From positions 1,116,001 through 1,180,000 of the forward strand of contig NZ_OY762555.1 in the NCBI RefSeq assembly GCF_963666015.1: DNA of 64,000 nt. Direction: 5' to 3'. Shown piece by piece: positions 43,919 to 52,010 of the stretch (its first letter is position 1; each line of letters begins with the position of its first letter). This DNA comes from an uncultured Sphaerochaeta sp. (GTDB lineage Bacteria; Spirochaetota; Spirochaetia; Sphaerochaetales; Sphaerochaetaceae). The notes under the pieces were generated by a model. The model searched no databases. It saw only the letters and a list, made by a program, of their open reading frames with translations, and had not been told where the DNA came from. Position numbers and translations under genes: made by a program.

Positions 43919-45210
43919 TTGCCTACCTACCCATCATCCTGGTATTCATCCTGTACTTCTCAAGCATTCCCATCGCCTATGCACTGTTTGGGTCCTCACT
44001 CTTCTACTTTGCGGTAATTGATACCAGCAGTCCGGTTGACTTGATCCTCCAGAAGTTTGTCACCAGCACCCAATCCTTCCCGCTTCTAGCCATTCCTTTC
44101 TTTGTAATGGCTGGATCGATCATGAACTATGCAGGCATCAGCAAGAAATTGATGCAGTTCGCTGATGTCCTTACCGGCCATATGGCAGGAGGCATGGCAC
44201 AGGTCAATGTACTGTTGAGCCTGCTTATGGGAGGGGTCTCCGGTTCAGCAAATGCTGATGCGGCAATGCAGAGCAAGATGTTGGTTCCTGAGATGGAGAA
44301 ACGAGGATATGACCGAGCATTCTCTACAGCGATTACTGCTGCATCCTCTGCTGTTACTCCGGTCATTCCCCCTGGGATCAACCTGATCATTTATGCCTTG
44401 ATCGCCAATGCATCGGTCGGTCGGATGTTTGCAGCAGGTTATGTTCCTGGCTTGATCATGACCATCAGTTTGATGGTGACTGTCTCCATCATCTCAAAGC
44501 GTCGTGGCTATCAGCCTGTACGAGAGAAGAAAGCCGGAACAAAGGAAGTTATTCACCAGCTTCGCGATTCCATATGGGCCCTGCTCTTCCCATTCGGTAT
44601 CATCGCAGGATTAAGAATTGGCATGTTCACCCCTTCAGAGGCTGGAGCAGTGGCAGTTCTCTACTGCATCATCGTAGGGAAGTTCATCTACAAGGAGCTG
44701 GGAAAGGAACACTTCCTCCCCGTGCTCAAGGAAACCATCTTTGGTACCAGCGGTGTAGTTCTGATCATCGTCTCTGCCTCAGTCTTTGGGTATTATCTGA
44801 ACTGGGAACGCATCCCTCAGGCAATGGCCAGTGGACTGCTTACCATTACACAGAACAAGTACCTGATGTTGATGATCATCAATGTGCTTTTCCTCGTAAT
44901 GGGAATGTTCCTTGAGGGAGGAGCTGCCATGATCATCCTCGCTCCCTTGCTCGTGCCGGTGGTGACCCAGCTTGGTATTGATGTCATCCATTTTGGTTTG
45001 ATCTGCATTGTGAACATCATGATCGGAGGACTCACACCCCCATTCGGTTCAATGATGTTTACCTGCTGCAGCATCACCCGATGCAGTTTGCAGGATTTCG
45101 TGAAGGAGGTCATTCCTTTCATTGTTGCCCTGCTGATCTCATTGATTCTTGTAACGTATATTCCCATTATCACCCTCATCGTGCCTAACCTGCTCTATGG
45201 GGTTGCCTGA
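43915..45210 (+). CDS. dctM: TRAP transporter large membrane subunit (DctM family)
   Basis: Sodium-coupled transport subunit of 431 residues with about twelve helices. Family landmarks: SFPLLAIPFFVMAG, GGVSGSANADAA, TPVIPPGINLIIYA, LRIGMFTPSEAGAVA and GGLTPPFGSMMF. All are intact. The next gene, a glycerophosphodiesterase, starts 22 nt downstream. Confidence 0.95.
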   Translation: MIAYLPIILVFILYFSSIPIAYALFGSSLFYFAVIDTSSPVDLILQKFVTSTQSFPLLAIPFFVMAGSIMNYAGISKKLMQFADVLTGHMAGGMAQVNVLLSLLMGGVSGSANADAAMQSKMLVPEMEKRGYDRAFSTAITAASSAVTPVIPPGINLIIYALIANASVGRMFAAGYVPGLIMTISLMVTVSIISKRRGYQPVREKKAGTKEVIHQLRDSIWALLFPFGIIAGLRIGMFTPSEAGAVAVLYCIIVGKFIYKELGKEHFLPVLKETIFGTSGVVLIIVSASVFGYYLNWERIPQAMASGLLTITQNKYLMLMIINVLFLVMGMFLEGGAAMIILAPLLVPVVTQLGIDVIHFGLICIVNIMIGGLTPPFGSMMFTCCSITRCSLQDFVKEVIPFIVALLISLILVTYIPIITLIVPNLLYGVA

Positions 45211-45231
45211 TTATTAACGGAGGTACCTATT

Positions 45232-45957
45232 GTGAAGATTTACGCCCACCGAGGGTATAGTGGATGTTATCCAGAAAACACAATGCTCGCTTTCCAGAAG
45301 GCCTGGGAAGCAGGCAGTGATGGCATTGAACTCGATGTCCAACTGACCAAGGACGGTGAGTTGGTGGTAATCCATGATGAAACCCTTGATAGAACCACAG
45401 ACGGTACTGGACGCGTTTGTGACTATACATTGGATGAACTGAAAACGTGTAATGCAGCTGCTAAGAGCTCGTTTGCAAACACATTCATGACGATTCCTTC
45501 TTTTGAAGAGTACTGCGCTTGGGCTGCAACCACAAACCTGATGACAAATATCGAAATCAAAAGCAGCGTCATTTACTACCCTGAGATTGAGGAAAAAACC
45601 CTAGAGATGGTAAGGCGTTATCAATTGGAAGAGAAAACCTTGATTTCCTCTTTCAACCATCTCAGTCTGTGTGCAGTGAAGGCCATTGCACCGTCAATCC
45701 TGTGTGGAGCCCTGGTTCCTGAGACCGGGTTGGTCAATGCAGGCCATGCTGCAGAGAAGTTTGGGTTTGAGTATTTCCATCCACCTTACTGCACCATGAG
45801 CAAGGAAGCCGTACAGGAGTGTCATGATCACCAGATCCAGGTAAATGTCTGGACGGTAAATACCATGCATGAACTTATAGACTGCTACAAATGGGGATGT
45901 GATGGTATTTTCACCAACTACCCGGATGTGTGTAGGGCGTTCGTGGACAGCATATAG
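45232..45957 (+). CDS. Glycerophosphodiester phosphodiesterase
   Basis: Cytosolic GDPD enzyme of 241 residues that cleaves glycerophosphodiesters to sn-glycerol-3-phosphate plus alcohol. Catalytic features HRGYSGCYPENT and IELDVQLTKDGELVVIHDE are present (the latter in two parts: ELDVQLT, VVIHDE), with NVWTVNT near the end. No signal peptide. GTG start has GGAGGT 7 nt upstream. Location at the end of the TRAP operon suggests a shared substrate pathway. Confidence 0.93.
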   Translation: MKIYAHRGYSGCYPENTMLAFQKAWEAGSDGIELDVQLTKDGELVVIHDETLDRTTDGTGRVCDYTLDELKTCNAAAKSSFANTFMTIPSFEEYCAWAATTNLMTNIEIKSSVIYYPEIEEKTLEMVRRYQLEEKTLISSFNHLSLCAVKAIAPSILCGALVPETGLVNAGHAAEKFGFEYFHPPYCTMSKEAVQECHDHQIQVNVWTVNTMHELIDCYKWGCDGIFTNYPDVCRAFVDSI

Positions 45958-45982
45958 TAAATTCTACTGGAATTAACGGAAA

Positions 45983-46030
45983 GGGGCTGATAAACAGGTG
46001 AAAGACTGTAACAACAGCCCCTTATTATTT
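45983..46030 (+). terminator. Terminator of the TRAP operon
   Basis: GGGGCTG (45983-45989) pairs with CAGCCCC (46015-46021) and an inner ACAG/CTGT pair stabilises the loop; TTATTATTT follows. It abuts the stop of the convergent gene at 46025. Confidence 0.7.
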
Positions 46031-46612
46031 GAAGAGCTTCTCATATTCCTCGTCCTTGAAGTTACCCTCATTTTCTTGGAAAATTCTGTTCCAGGATGGA
46101 AGAGACTTCGCTCCAGAACCACCCATTTTGCCAACAGTCTCCAACTTGATGCGCTTCCATTCTGTACCCAGATACAAATCAGCAAGCTTGGAGAACCTCT
46201 TACGACACGCAGCTAGCTCAATATGATTCTCTACTCCTTCAATCAATCTTTTACCTAGAGCTTCCTCCACATTATAAGCAGCTTGAATAAATTCCATATC
46301 CTTCTGAAAAGCAAAAAAATAAAGAGTTCTTAATTGTGAAACACCACTAGCCATTGACTGGATTGCTGTCTTCATATGTTCCTCGTCCAAGGTTTTTATA
46401 AAGAACTCATCACTGAGGAGCATAATTCTCGATACCAATTTCTGTGTGTAATCCCGCCTTCGCAATCGTGTCATGGTGATAATCTTGATACTATTACTTT
46501 TGCGTTGAATGAACGTATTCGCAATTAATCCACCCATACCAATTATAAGCGTCACACAAACAGCAAGAATTGAAACTAATCCTTCACCCATATCTTGACC
46601 GCCTTGTTCCAT
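46025..46612 (-). CDS. Membrane-anchored protein, unknown function
   Basis: A 195-residue protein with one N-terminal membrane helix (LVSILAVCVTLIIGMGGLIA) and a helical, charged C-terminal domain (RRRDYTQKLVSRIMLLSDEFF...). No family recognised. ATG 46612 (start MEQGGQDMGEG) is chosen with AAGGA close upstream; ATG 46594 or 46675 are possible. It lies in an AT-rich accessory stretch; the 250 bases upstream to 46864 contain nothing I can support. Confidence 0.55.
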   Translation of the reverse strand: MEQGGQDMGEGLVSILAVCVTLIIGMGGLIANTFIQRKSNSIKIITMTRLRRRDYTQKLVSRIMLLSDEFFIKTLDEEHMKTAIQSMASGVSQLRTLYFFAFQKDMEFIQAAYNVEEALGKRLIEGVENHIELAACRKRFSKLADLYLGTEWKRIKLETVGKMGGSGAKSLPSWNRIFQENEGNFKDEEYEKLFK

Positions 46613-46864
46613 TGTTCCTTGTATAAATCTTGTTGCTGAAAGTATAACACAACTTAATAACAACTCTGTATGCATTTATATTGCATGTACAACAATCCAC
46701 AAGCTATGCAGGCACACTAATATTTATATAAGAAATCAATAGCACTACATATCACAATTTATTCTAATTTAAGTTCAGAAATTGAACCATTTATAAATTG
46801 AAGGATAACAGAAAGAAAGCTTCTATCAAGGTTGAGATATCTCCTTTCAAAGTCAGATCATTAC

Positions 46865-47866
46865 CTACCATTGATTATATCGTTTCAATACCCGTAGAGC
46901 ACGGAGGGTTACCCACTCGCTACTCACCCCCTTTTTTCCTATCGGAATAAGTAGCCGGTCACTTCCATAGGTATTTTCAGCATTCCATCGTCCACACTCA
47001 TCCTGTTTTGAAACTACCAATTTCATTGCCTCTTCCATTCTCACATCCTGCACCCCAAGAGAAGTAAGGATATCAAGTATTTCCAGCACATCACTTTGGT
47101 ACATCATAGGAAAACCAAATGAACGCCAACCAGGCTTTGCAACTCGGTCCAAGTCGTGGCTTCGTTTATACAGATGATGAATCAAAAGGAATTCTACCAT
47201 CTGGTCAAATTTGGCATACATGGCTGAAGTCCAACGCTCCTTTGGGAATGCGCTGAAGGCCTTCAAGGATTTTACCACCCCCATGAAGCAGGTATGGTTT
47301 CCCCAGCACTCGTCATAGCGGTCGTATGGAGGTCGCTGTTTCTCCACTTCAATTCCATCATTAGTAACCATGGTATCTACAAGGAACGTAAGTGCTTTCA
47401 GTACCCTGGGATCATCACGATACCCCAGTTTGGAAAGACTCCACACCATATTCCCAGTCAGACACGGAATAACCTCTGAGGCTCTGCCACCACCACTCTT
47501 AGAGGAGTGCATGGAAAAACCTCCATCAGTCCTCTCCTGTGCATGTTCGAATATATACTCACAATATGTTTCAATCGCAGGATTCCGTGTAGCTCCCAAC
47601 TCAGCCAATACGATAAGAGACCAAACCAAACCTCTGTATTTATTTGTATAGAATTTGGGGAACGCTTCTCTATAGGCAGGTTCACTCATCGCATGGAGAA
47701 GCTCTGGAACATAGCCTTGCTGCATGATCAGAGCTTTCTCCTTTTCTACCCAGTTGTCCTCAAGGGAAGTACCCAGAAGATCTACAAGTGTAAAGTAACG
47801 CACCGAAGGGCTGCTAGAAGACAACAACCATGGTATTGTTGAGTTTGGAGTGGTTCTCTTTTCCAT
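46865..47866 (-). CDS. Alpha/alpha-toroid protein (prenyltransferase/terpene-cyclase-like fold)
   Basis: Soluble protein of 333 residues made of helical-hairpin repeats (for example NKYRGLVWSLIVLAELG, GNMVWSLSKLGYRDDPRV, SSEWVTLRALRVLKRY), the pattern of squalene-cyclase-like toroids. It has no DxDD or other cyclase catalytic motif that I can see, so a non-catalytic or unknown role is likely. SD AAGGGAG precedes ATG. It stands alone between an orphan membrane gene and arsR. Confidence 0.7.
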   Translation of the reverse strand: MEKRTTPNSTIPWLLSSSSPSVRYFTLVDLLGTSLEDNWVEKEKALIMQQGYVPELLHAMSEPAYREAFPKFYTNKYRGLVWSLIVLAELGATRNPAIETYCEYIFEHAQERTDGGFSMHSSKSGGGRASEVIPCLTGNMVWSLSKLGYRDDPRVLKALTFLVDTMVTNDGIEVEKQRPPYDRYDECWGNHTCFMGVVKSLKAFSAFPKERWTSAMYAKFDQMVEFLLIHHLYKRSHDLDRVAKPGWRSFGFPMMYQSDVLEILDILTSLGVQDVRMEEAMKLVVSKQDECGRWNAENTYGSDRLLIPIGKKGVSSEWVTLRALRVLKRYNQW

Positions 47867-48010
47867 TGTTACTGCTCCCTTGCTTCTGTGTTTGCTACAT
47901 ATTCAGTTCACATTCGAATATTTAGTACAAGTATATACCTACAAACACATACGTACAGGGAGCGATAGCAGATAACAAGTGATCCTTGAATCTAATTTTG
48001 CGTTATGGGG

Positions 48011-48337
48011 TTAACATGAGGCATTTTCTTCTTTGATCACTTTGCACAGGCATGCGTCACCGGGAAGAAACACCGTATCCAAGAACCCTGTCAGAAGTTT
48101 TACCTGCTCCCTGTTGATTCCATAATACATCCACTTACCCTTTCTCGATGCGGTTATGATTCCTACATTCTTGAGTATTGCTAGATGGTGTGAGAGCGTT
48201 GGTTGGCTTATGTTGAAATACTTCTGTATCTCACAGACGCACAACTCTCCACAGCTGAGAATATGTACGATGCAGATTCTCGTCGGATCTGCTATAGCCT
48301 TCAGTATCAACGAACCTTTATCAAAATCAATAGCCAT
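48011..48337 (-). CDS. arsR: ArsR-family metalloregulator
   Basis: Arsenite-responsive repressor of 108 residues. The HTH (ISQPTLSHHLAILKNVGII) and the metal site ELCVCEI (CxC in the recognition region) match As(III)/Sb(III)-sensing ArsR. The tail adds ACLCKVIKEENASC with three more cysteines, which may be a second site. ATG 48337 has GAGAGGTG upstream. It is divergent from the arsenite exporter, with operator-like sequences between. Confidence 0.93.
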   Translation of the reverse strand: MAIDFDKGSLILKAIADPTRICIVHILSCGELCVCEIQKYFNISQPTLSHHLAILKNVGIITASRKGKWMYYGINREQVKLLTGFLDTVFLPGDACLCKVIKEENASC

Positions 48338-48362
48338 GTTCACCTCTCCTGAAAGCATCAAT

Positions 48363-48390
48363 AATATATAGATACATGTCAATGTATCAA
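48363..48390 (-). promoter_or_regulatory. arsR promoter with central operator palindrome
   Basis: Minus strand TTGATA (48390-48385), 16-nt spacer, TATATT (48368-48363). The spacer holds the inverted repeat GATACAT-4-ATGTATC (48371-48388), a good autoregulatory ArsR site. Confidence 0.6.
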
Positions 48391-48497
48391 TCATATTAAA
48401 TTGTCAGTATACAGTATCATAAGCGTTCTATTTATTTTTATTATATTATTATATATATATATTTCTCTACAGTATCTATACTGCCATACTAATTATC

Positions 48498-48530
48498 ACA
48501 TTGACATACTTCTATATATAATCCTATAGT
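48498..48530 (+). promoter_or_regulatory. acr3 promoter with ArsR-like half site
   Basis: TTGACA (48501-48506), 18-nt spacer, TATAGT (48525-48530). The 10-mer ACATTGACAT (48498-48507) covering the -35 also occurs, inverted, inside the arsR operator at 48376-48385. Confidence 0.6.
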
Positions 48531-48563
48531 TTCCCTAGACTTTATTGCATTGGGAGGCACTTT

Positions 48564-49616
48564 GTGAGCAACAAGGACAATAAAACCGGAATTAGTTTCT
48601 TTGAACGATATCTAACGCTTTGGGTACTGCTTTGCATGGTCGCTGGAGTATTGATCGGGGCATACCTCCCCCAGATCCCTCATTTTCTCTCCAGGTTTGA
48701 ATACGCCAATGTATCAATTCCTGTGGCCATCCTGATCTGGCTGATGATATATCCCATGATGCTTAAGGTCGATTTTCACAGCATCAAACAAGTTGGACAG
48801 AATCCAAGGGGCCTGATGATTACATGGATAACCAACTGGCTTATAAAGCCATTCAGTATGTATGCAATCGCGTTCTTCTTCTTCTTTGTTCTCTACAAAT
48901 CCATCATTCCACAGGATCTTGCGCGGCAGTATCTGGCAGGTGCTGTCCTCCTTGGAGCCGCTCCCTGTACTGCCATGGTATTCGTTTGGAGCCACCTCAC
49001 CAGAGGCAACCCAGCATACACCTTGGTGCAGGTGGCAACAAATGATCTCATTATTTTAGCAGCATTTGTACCCATTGTCGGTTTGCTGTTGGGAATAAGT
49101 GGCATCAGCATTCCCTGGCTGACACTCTTCCTCTCAGTTGTGCTGTTTGTCGTCATCCCTCTGGGTGCAGGATGGGCAAGCCGCGTGCTGATTACACGTA
49201 GTCATGGGCTCGAATACTTTGAAAAGACATTCATTCCCAAGTTCAGCAATGTAACCATCACCGGCCTACTGCTTACCCTGATCATCATCTTCTCCTTCCA
49301 AGGGCAGACGATCATAGACAACCCACTTAATATCATCCTGATAGCCATACCGCTCATCATTCAGACCTTTCTTATCTTCTTCATAGCCTATCTTTGGGCA
49401 AAAACCTGGAAACTGCCACATGATGTAGCAGCACCTGCTGGAATGATTGGGGCCTCGAACTTCTTCGAGCTGGCGGTAGCTGTTGCCATTTCAGTCTTTG
49501 GGCTGCAATCAGGGGCAACGATGGCAACTGTAGTGGGAGTATTGGTTGAGGTTCCTGTAATGTTGACCCTGGTGGGCATAGCAAACCGTACCAAGCGCTG
49601 GTTTCCTGCTTCTTAA
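48564..49616 (+). CDS. acr3: ACR3-family arsenite efflux permease
   Basis: Exports arsenite (and perhaps antimonite) using the proton gradient. It is 350 residues with ten helices. The essential Cys in helix 4 is in GAAPCTAMVFVWS, and the GNPAYTLVQVATND and VGVLVEVPVMLTLV segments are conserved. GTG start has GGAGG 6 nt upstream. No arsenate reductase gene lies nearby, so arsenate resistance would need a gene elsewhere. Confidence 0.95.
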   Translation: MSNKDNKTGISFFERYLTLWVLLCMVAGVLIGAYLPQIPHFLSRFEYANVSIPVAILIWLMIYPMMLKVDFHSIKQVGQNPRGLMITWITNWLIKPFSMYAIAFFFFFVLYKSIIPQDLARQYLAGAVLLGAAPCTAMVFVWSHLTRGNPAYTLVQVATNDLIILAAFVPIVGLLLGISGISIPWLTLFLSVVLFVVIPLGAGWASRVLITRSHGLEYFEKTFIPKFSNVTITGLLLTLIIIFSFQGQTIIDNPLNIILIAIPLIIQTFLIFFIAYLWAKTWKLPHDVAAPAGMIGASNFFELAVAVAISVFGLQSGATMATVVGVLVEVPVMLTLVGIANRTKRWFPAS

Positions 49617-49921
49617 TCCTGAAATCCAGGATTCCACTGATACGTTTCCATGGCAATCGTGCCACCGGGGAGAAAAGATATTCCCTCCGATTCAAGCATG
49701 ACTCGCTGGAGCTCATAGAAATCCTTATTGGCAAGGCTTCCGTCTGAGCGGATTACCCGGTGCCATGGAAAACCCGAAGGGCACTTTCGCATAGCCCACC
49801 CTACAATTCTGGCATTACTCGGACTGCCAAGCATGCATGCGATCTGCCCGTAGGAGGCTACCTTTCCCTCTGGTATTCGGCCTATGATTTCATAGACCTG
49901 GGCAAAGAAGGAGTGGTTCAC
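49613..49921 (-). CDS. Alkyltransferase-like protein (ATL)
   Basis: A 102-residue DNA-binding protein of the O6-alkylguanine transferase fold. The active PCHRV motif reads PWHRVI: Trp replaces the methyl-accepting Cys, so it cannot repair by itself. ATL proteins flag O6-alkylguanine for nucleotide excision repair. The N-terminal RIPEGKVASYGQIA and the Arg finger (NARIVGWAMR) are intact. GTG start overlaps the preceding stop. UvrC in the window is a candidate partner. Confidence 0.9.
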   Translation of the reverse strand: MNHSFFAQVYEIIGRIPEGKVASYGQIACMLGSPSNARIVGWAMRKCPSGFPWHRVIRSDGSLANKDFYELQRVMLESEGISFLPGGTIAMETYQWNPGFQD

Positions 49922-50469
49922 GTTGCCTTCTCCCAGAGAGCAACGAGGGTGGAAAGCGAAAGAGAATTCACCTGCCCCTTCACATACCCCGTAATCGTAC
50001 CATCGGTACTGACCACTACCACTGTAGGCTCCCCATCGATGGGGATCTCTGCCTGCTTGGCAAATTTCTCTGCCTTGGAAAGAAACAACACTCCGCCCTG
50101 TTCTGGCTCGATCAGTCCTTCAAAACTCTCAGCGAGCCCCCTGCGAATTGCGCCGCGAACAAAGAAGGGAGCTCCCTCTATGACGGAGATGTGATAGAAC
50201 GGAGCATAACTCAGTGTAGTATTGCTGCCTTCAACCGCATCCTTCCAGGCGATTAGGGCTTCTTGCTGCACTTCCCCATTTTCCCTGGAGGTACCAATAT
50301 TCAAGGCGATAAGCACCGGGGCATCTTGGATGAGATCTGTAGGGAATACAAAATCAGTGTCAGCAAAGCTCTTGGCCTTCTCCTCGGGAAAGGTTCCTGC
50401 AAACAATAACTGGTTGCAACTCAAGAGGAGAAAGAGCAGAATTGAGGGAAACAAGATAGTTTTTTTCAT
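49918..50469 (-). CDS. Exported thioredoxin-like-fold protein
   Basis: A 183-residue exported protein. The N-terminus has a hydrophobic signal with LLLSC at 14-18, a relaxed lipobox, so it may be a lipoprotein; cleavage after LLFAG by signal peptidase I is the alternative. The mature part (DAPVLIALNIGT...VVVVSTDGTITGYVKG) resembles a YtfJ- or AhpC-like thioredoxin fold without a CxxC. AGGAAAT precedes ATG 50469. It overlaps the ATL gene by 4 nt. Confidence 0.6.
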   Translation of the reverse strand: MKKTILFPSILLFLLLSCNQLLFAGTFPEEKAKSFADTDFVFPTDLIQDAPVLIALNIGTSRENGEVQQEALIAWKDAVEGSNTTLSYAPFYHISVIEGAPFFVRGAIRRGLAESFEGLIEPEQGGVLFLSKAEKFAKQAEIPIDGEPTVVVVSTDGTITGYVKGQVNSLSLSTLVALWEKAT

Positions 50470-50565
50470 GGTATTTCCTAGTATAGTGCCAATATGCTGA
50501 TTCCTGTAAAGCTTTTTTTTGGTAATCACATGGCAACGCAATAGCATCGGTAAACGGAGGACAAC

Positions 50566-50919
50566 ATGTGGTACTACATCATTAAAATTGGGATTTCAGC
50601 GCTCACCATCGTTCTGGTAAGTGAAGTGGCCAAACGAAGTTCAGTGTTCGGTGCCTTGATCGCATCGCTCCCATTGACCTCACTCTTGGCAATCCTCTGG
50701 ATGCACTTTGAGAAAACCCAGGATACCGCCATAGCGCAGCTTTCCCAGTCAATTCTCTTTCTGGTGCTTCCTTCTCTTGCCTTCTTTGCCCTTTTCCCCT
50801 TCTTACTTCATCGAGGCATGGCCTTCTGGGGAAGTTTCTTGCTTGCATGTGGAGCGACAATCGTGCTCTACTTCCTTCTCATTGCCATCCTCAATCACTA
50901 CAACATTGCAACACTCTGA
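50566..50919 (+). CDS. DUF3147-family membrane protein
   Basis: Integral membrane protein of 117 residues and four helices. The segment ISALTIVLVSEVAKRSSVFGALIASLPLTS matches the DUF3147 pattern (read as two parts: LVSEVAKRSS, GALIASLPLTS). Function unknown. CGGAGGAC precedes ATG. Confidence 0.75.
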   Translation: MWYYIIKIGISALTIVLVSEVAKRSSVFGALIASLPLTSLLAILWMHFEKTQDTAIAQLSQSILFLVLPSLAFFALFPFLLHRGMAFWGSFLLACGATIVLYFLLIAILNHYNIATL

Positions 50920-50976
50920 ATAACATCTTTTCTCTTGTGTTCCTCTTAAAGCTGCTCGATACTATAAAGGGGCTTT

Positions 50977-51744
50977 ATGATACAGAGACTTATCGATACG
51001 AAAAAAGCAGCTCCTCTCTTTCAAGGATGGCATGACCCCCTCTTACGGTCCTGCATGCAAGGTATCATGGGAGAAATCTATGTGGAGGACCCAAACGAGC
51101 CTCGCTCCGCTTTTGCACTACTAGGAGATTTTTGCCTGCTCGCTGGCGAACCATCAAGTGAACTCTTGCTTTTTCAGCATGATCTTGCCCGATGGGAAAC
51201 CCGGCTTCTTGTTCCCAAGAACAAAGAATGGGAACAGGCTATCAGGGAGACCTTTGGTTCCAGGGTAAAAGAATTCACCCGCTATGCTCTAAAAAAGGAA
51301 GCCTCGTTTGATAGAGCGTATCTATACAACCTCGTTGATTCCCTATCCCCAGCATTCCGAATCGTAGAGATTGATGAAATTATCTACCACTATCTCCTCT
51401 CTGAGTCTTGGTGCAGGGACCTGGTCGGACAGTTTCCCAACTACGAGCGATATCGTGACTTGGGACTGGGCTATGTCATACTCAAAGGGGCAGAGGTTGT
51501 CTCTGGCGCATCAACATACTGCAGGTATCACAACGGAATAGAGGTTGAAGTAGATACAAAAAAGCCATATCGCAGAAAAGGTCTCGCGTTGGCTTGCAGT
51601 GCGAGACTTATCCTTGCCTGTCTGGAGCGTGACCTCTTTCCCTCTTGGGATGCCCACACAGAACTATCACTTCACTTGGCTGAAAAGCTTGGGTATACGT
51701 TGGACTATCCTTATCAGACATTCGAACTCACAAAGACCAAGTAG
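50977..51744 (+). CDS. GNAT acetyltransferase (ZmaR/GNAT_acetyltran type)
   Basis: Predicted N-acetyltransferase of 255 residues with an N-terminal helical domain and a C-terminal GNAT fold. The acetyl-CoA loop reads DTKKPYRRKGLALACSARLI, with the substrate-linked WDAHTELSLHLAEKLGY after it. Members include zwittermicin self-resistance proteins, but the substrate here is unknown. AAAGGGG lies 4-5 nt before ATG. The next 266 bases to 52010 are regulatory. Confidence 0.82.
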   Translation: MIQRLIDTKKAAPLFQGWHDPLLRSCMQGIMGEIYVEDPNEPRSAFALLGDFCLLAGEPSSELLLFQHDLARWETRLLVPKNKEWEQAIRETFGSRVKEFTRYALKKEASFDRAYLYNLVDSLSPAFRIVEIDEIIYHYLLSESWCRDLVGQFPNYERYRDLGLGYVILKGAEVVSGASTYCRYHNGIEVEVDTKKPYRRKGLALACSARLILACLERDLFPSWDAHTELSLHLAEKLGYTLDYPYQTFELTKTK

Positions 51745-51803
51745 TCATCCTAAAAATCTATTTCCATCTGCCATTGATAATTGTCTTGTTTAATAATCTA
51801 CAG

Positions 51804-51815
51804 TACGTTAACGCA
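51804..51815. promoter_or_regulatory. Upstream auxiliary LacI-type half operator
   Basis: TACGTTAACGCA matches exactly 12 nt of the reverse complement of the main operator at 51972-51989, about 170 bp away. Confidence 0.45.
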
Positions 51816-51931
51816 TTCTAGATGAGTTTATCCCTATTCCTTGCTAACGCTCTCACAATCTGTAGACATTTCTTATTTATATTTATAACTAGTAATTAGT
51901 TTCAATTTCTTCAGATTAGGTAATAATTTTC

Positions 51932-51960
51932 TTGACTTCTACAGGAAATGATTTAACAAT
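51932..51960 (+). promoter_or_regulatory. Promoter of the sugar ABC operon
   Basis: TTGACT (51932-51937) with a -10 near 51954-51960 (TAACAAT). Start point about 51967, immediately before the operator palindrome; strong ribosome site AAGGAGG before ATG 52011. Confidence 0.55.
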
Positions 51961-51971
51961 AAAGAGTGTGA

Positions 51972-51989
51972 TGCGTTAACGTAAACGCA
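51972..51989. promoter_or_regulatory. LacI-family operator palindrome
   Basis: TGCGTTAACGTAAACGCA is an 18-bp palindrome with one mismatched pair and the central CG typical of LacI/GalR operators. Position just after the promoter suggests repression by road block. Confidence 0.7.
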
Positions 51990-52010
51990 AAAAACCTAAG
52001 GAGGCTACAT

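Noticed and set aside
48430..48470. Run of TA repeats upstream of acr3.
   Set aside because: Simple AT-rich spacer; no gene or origin features such as DnaA boxes accompany it.
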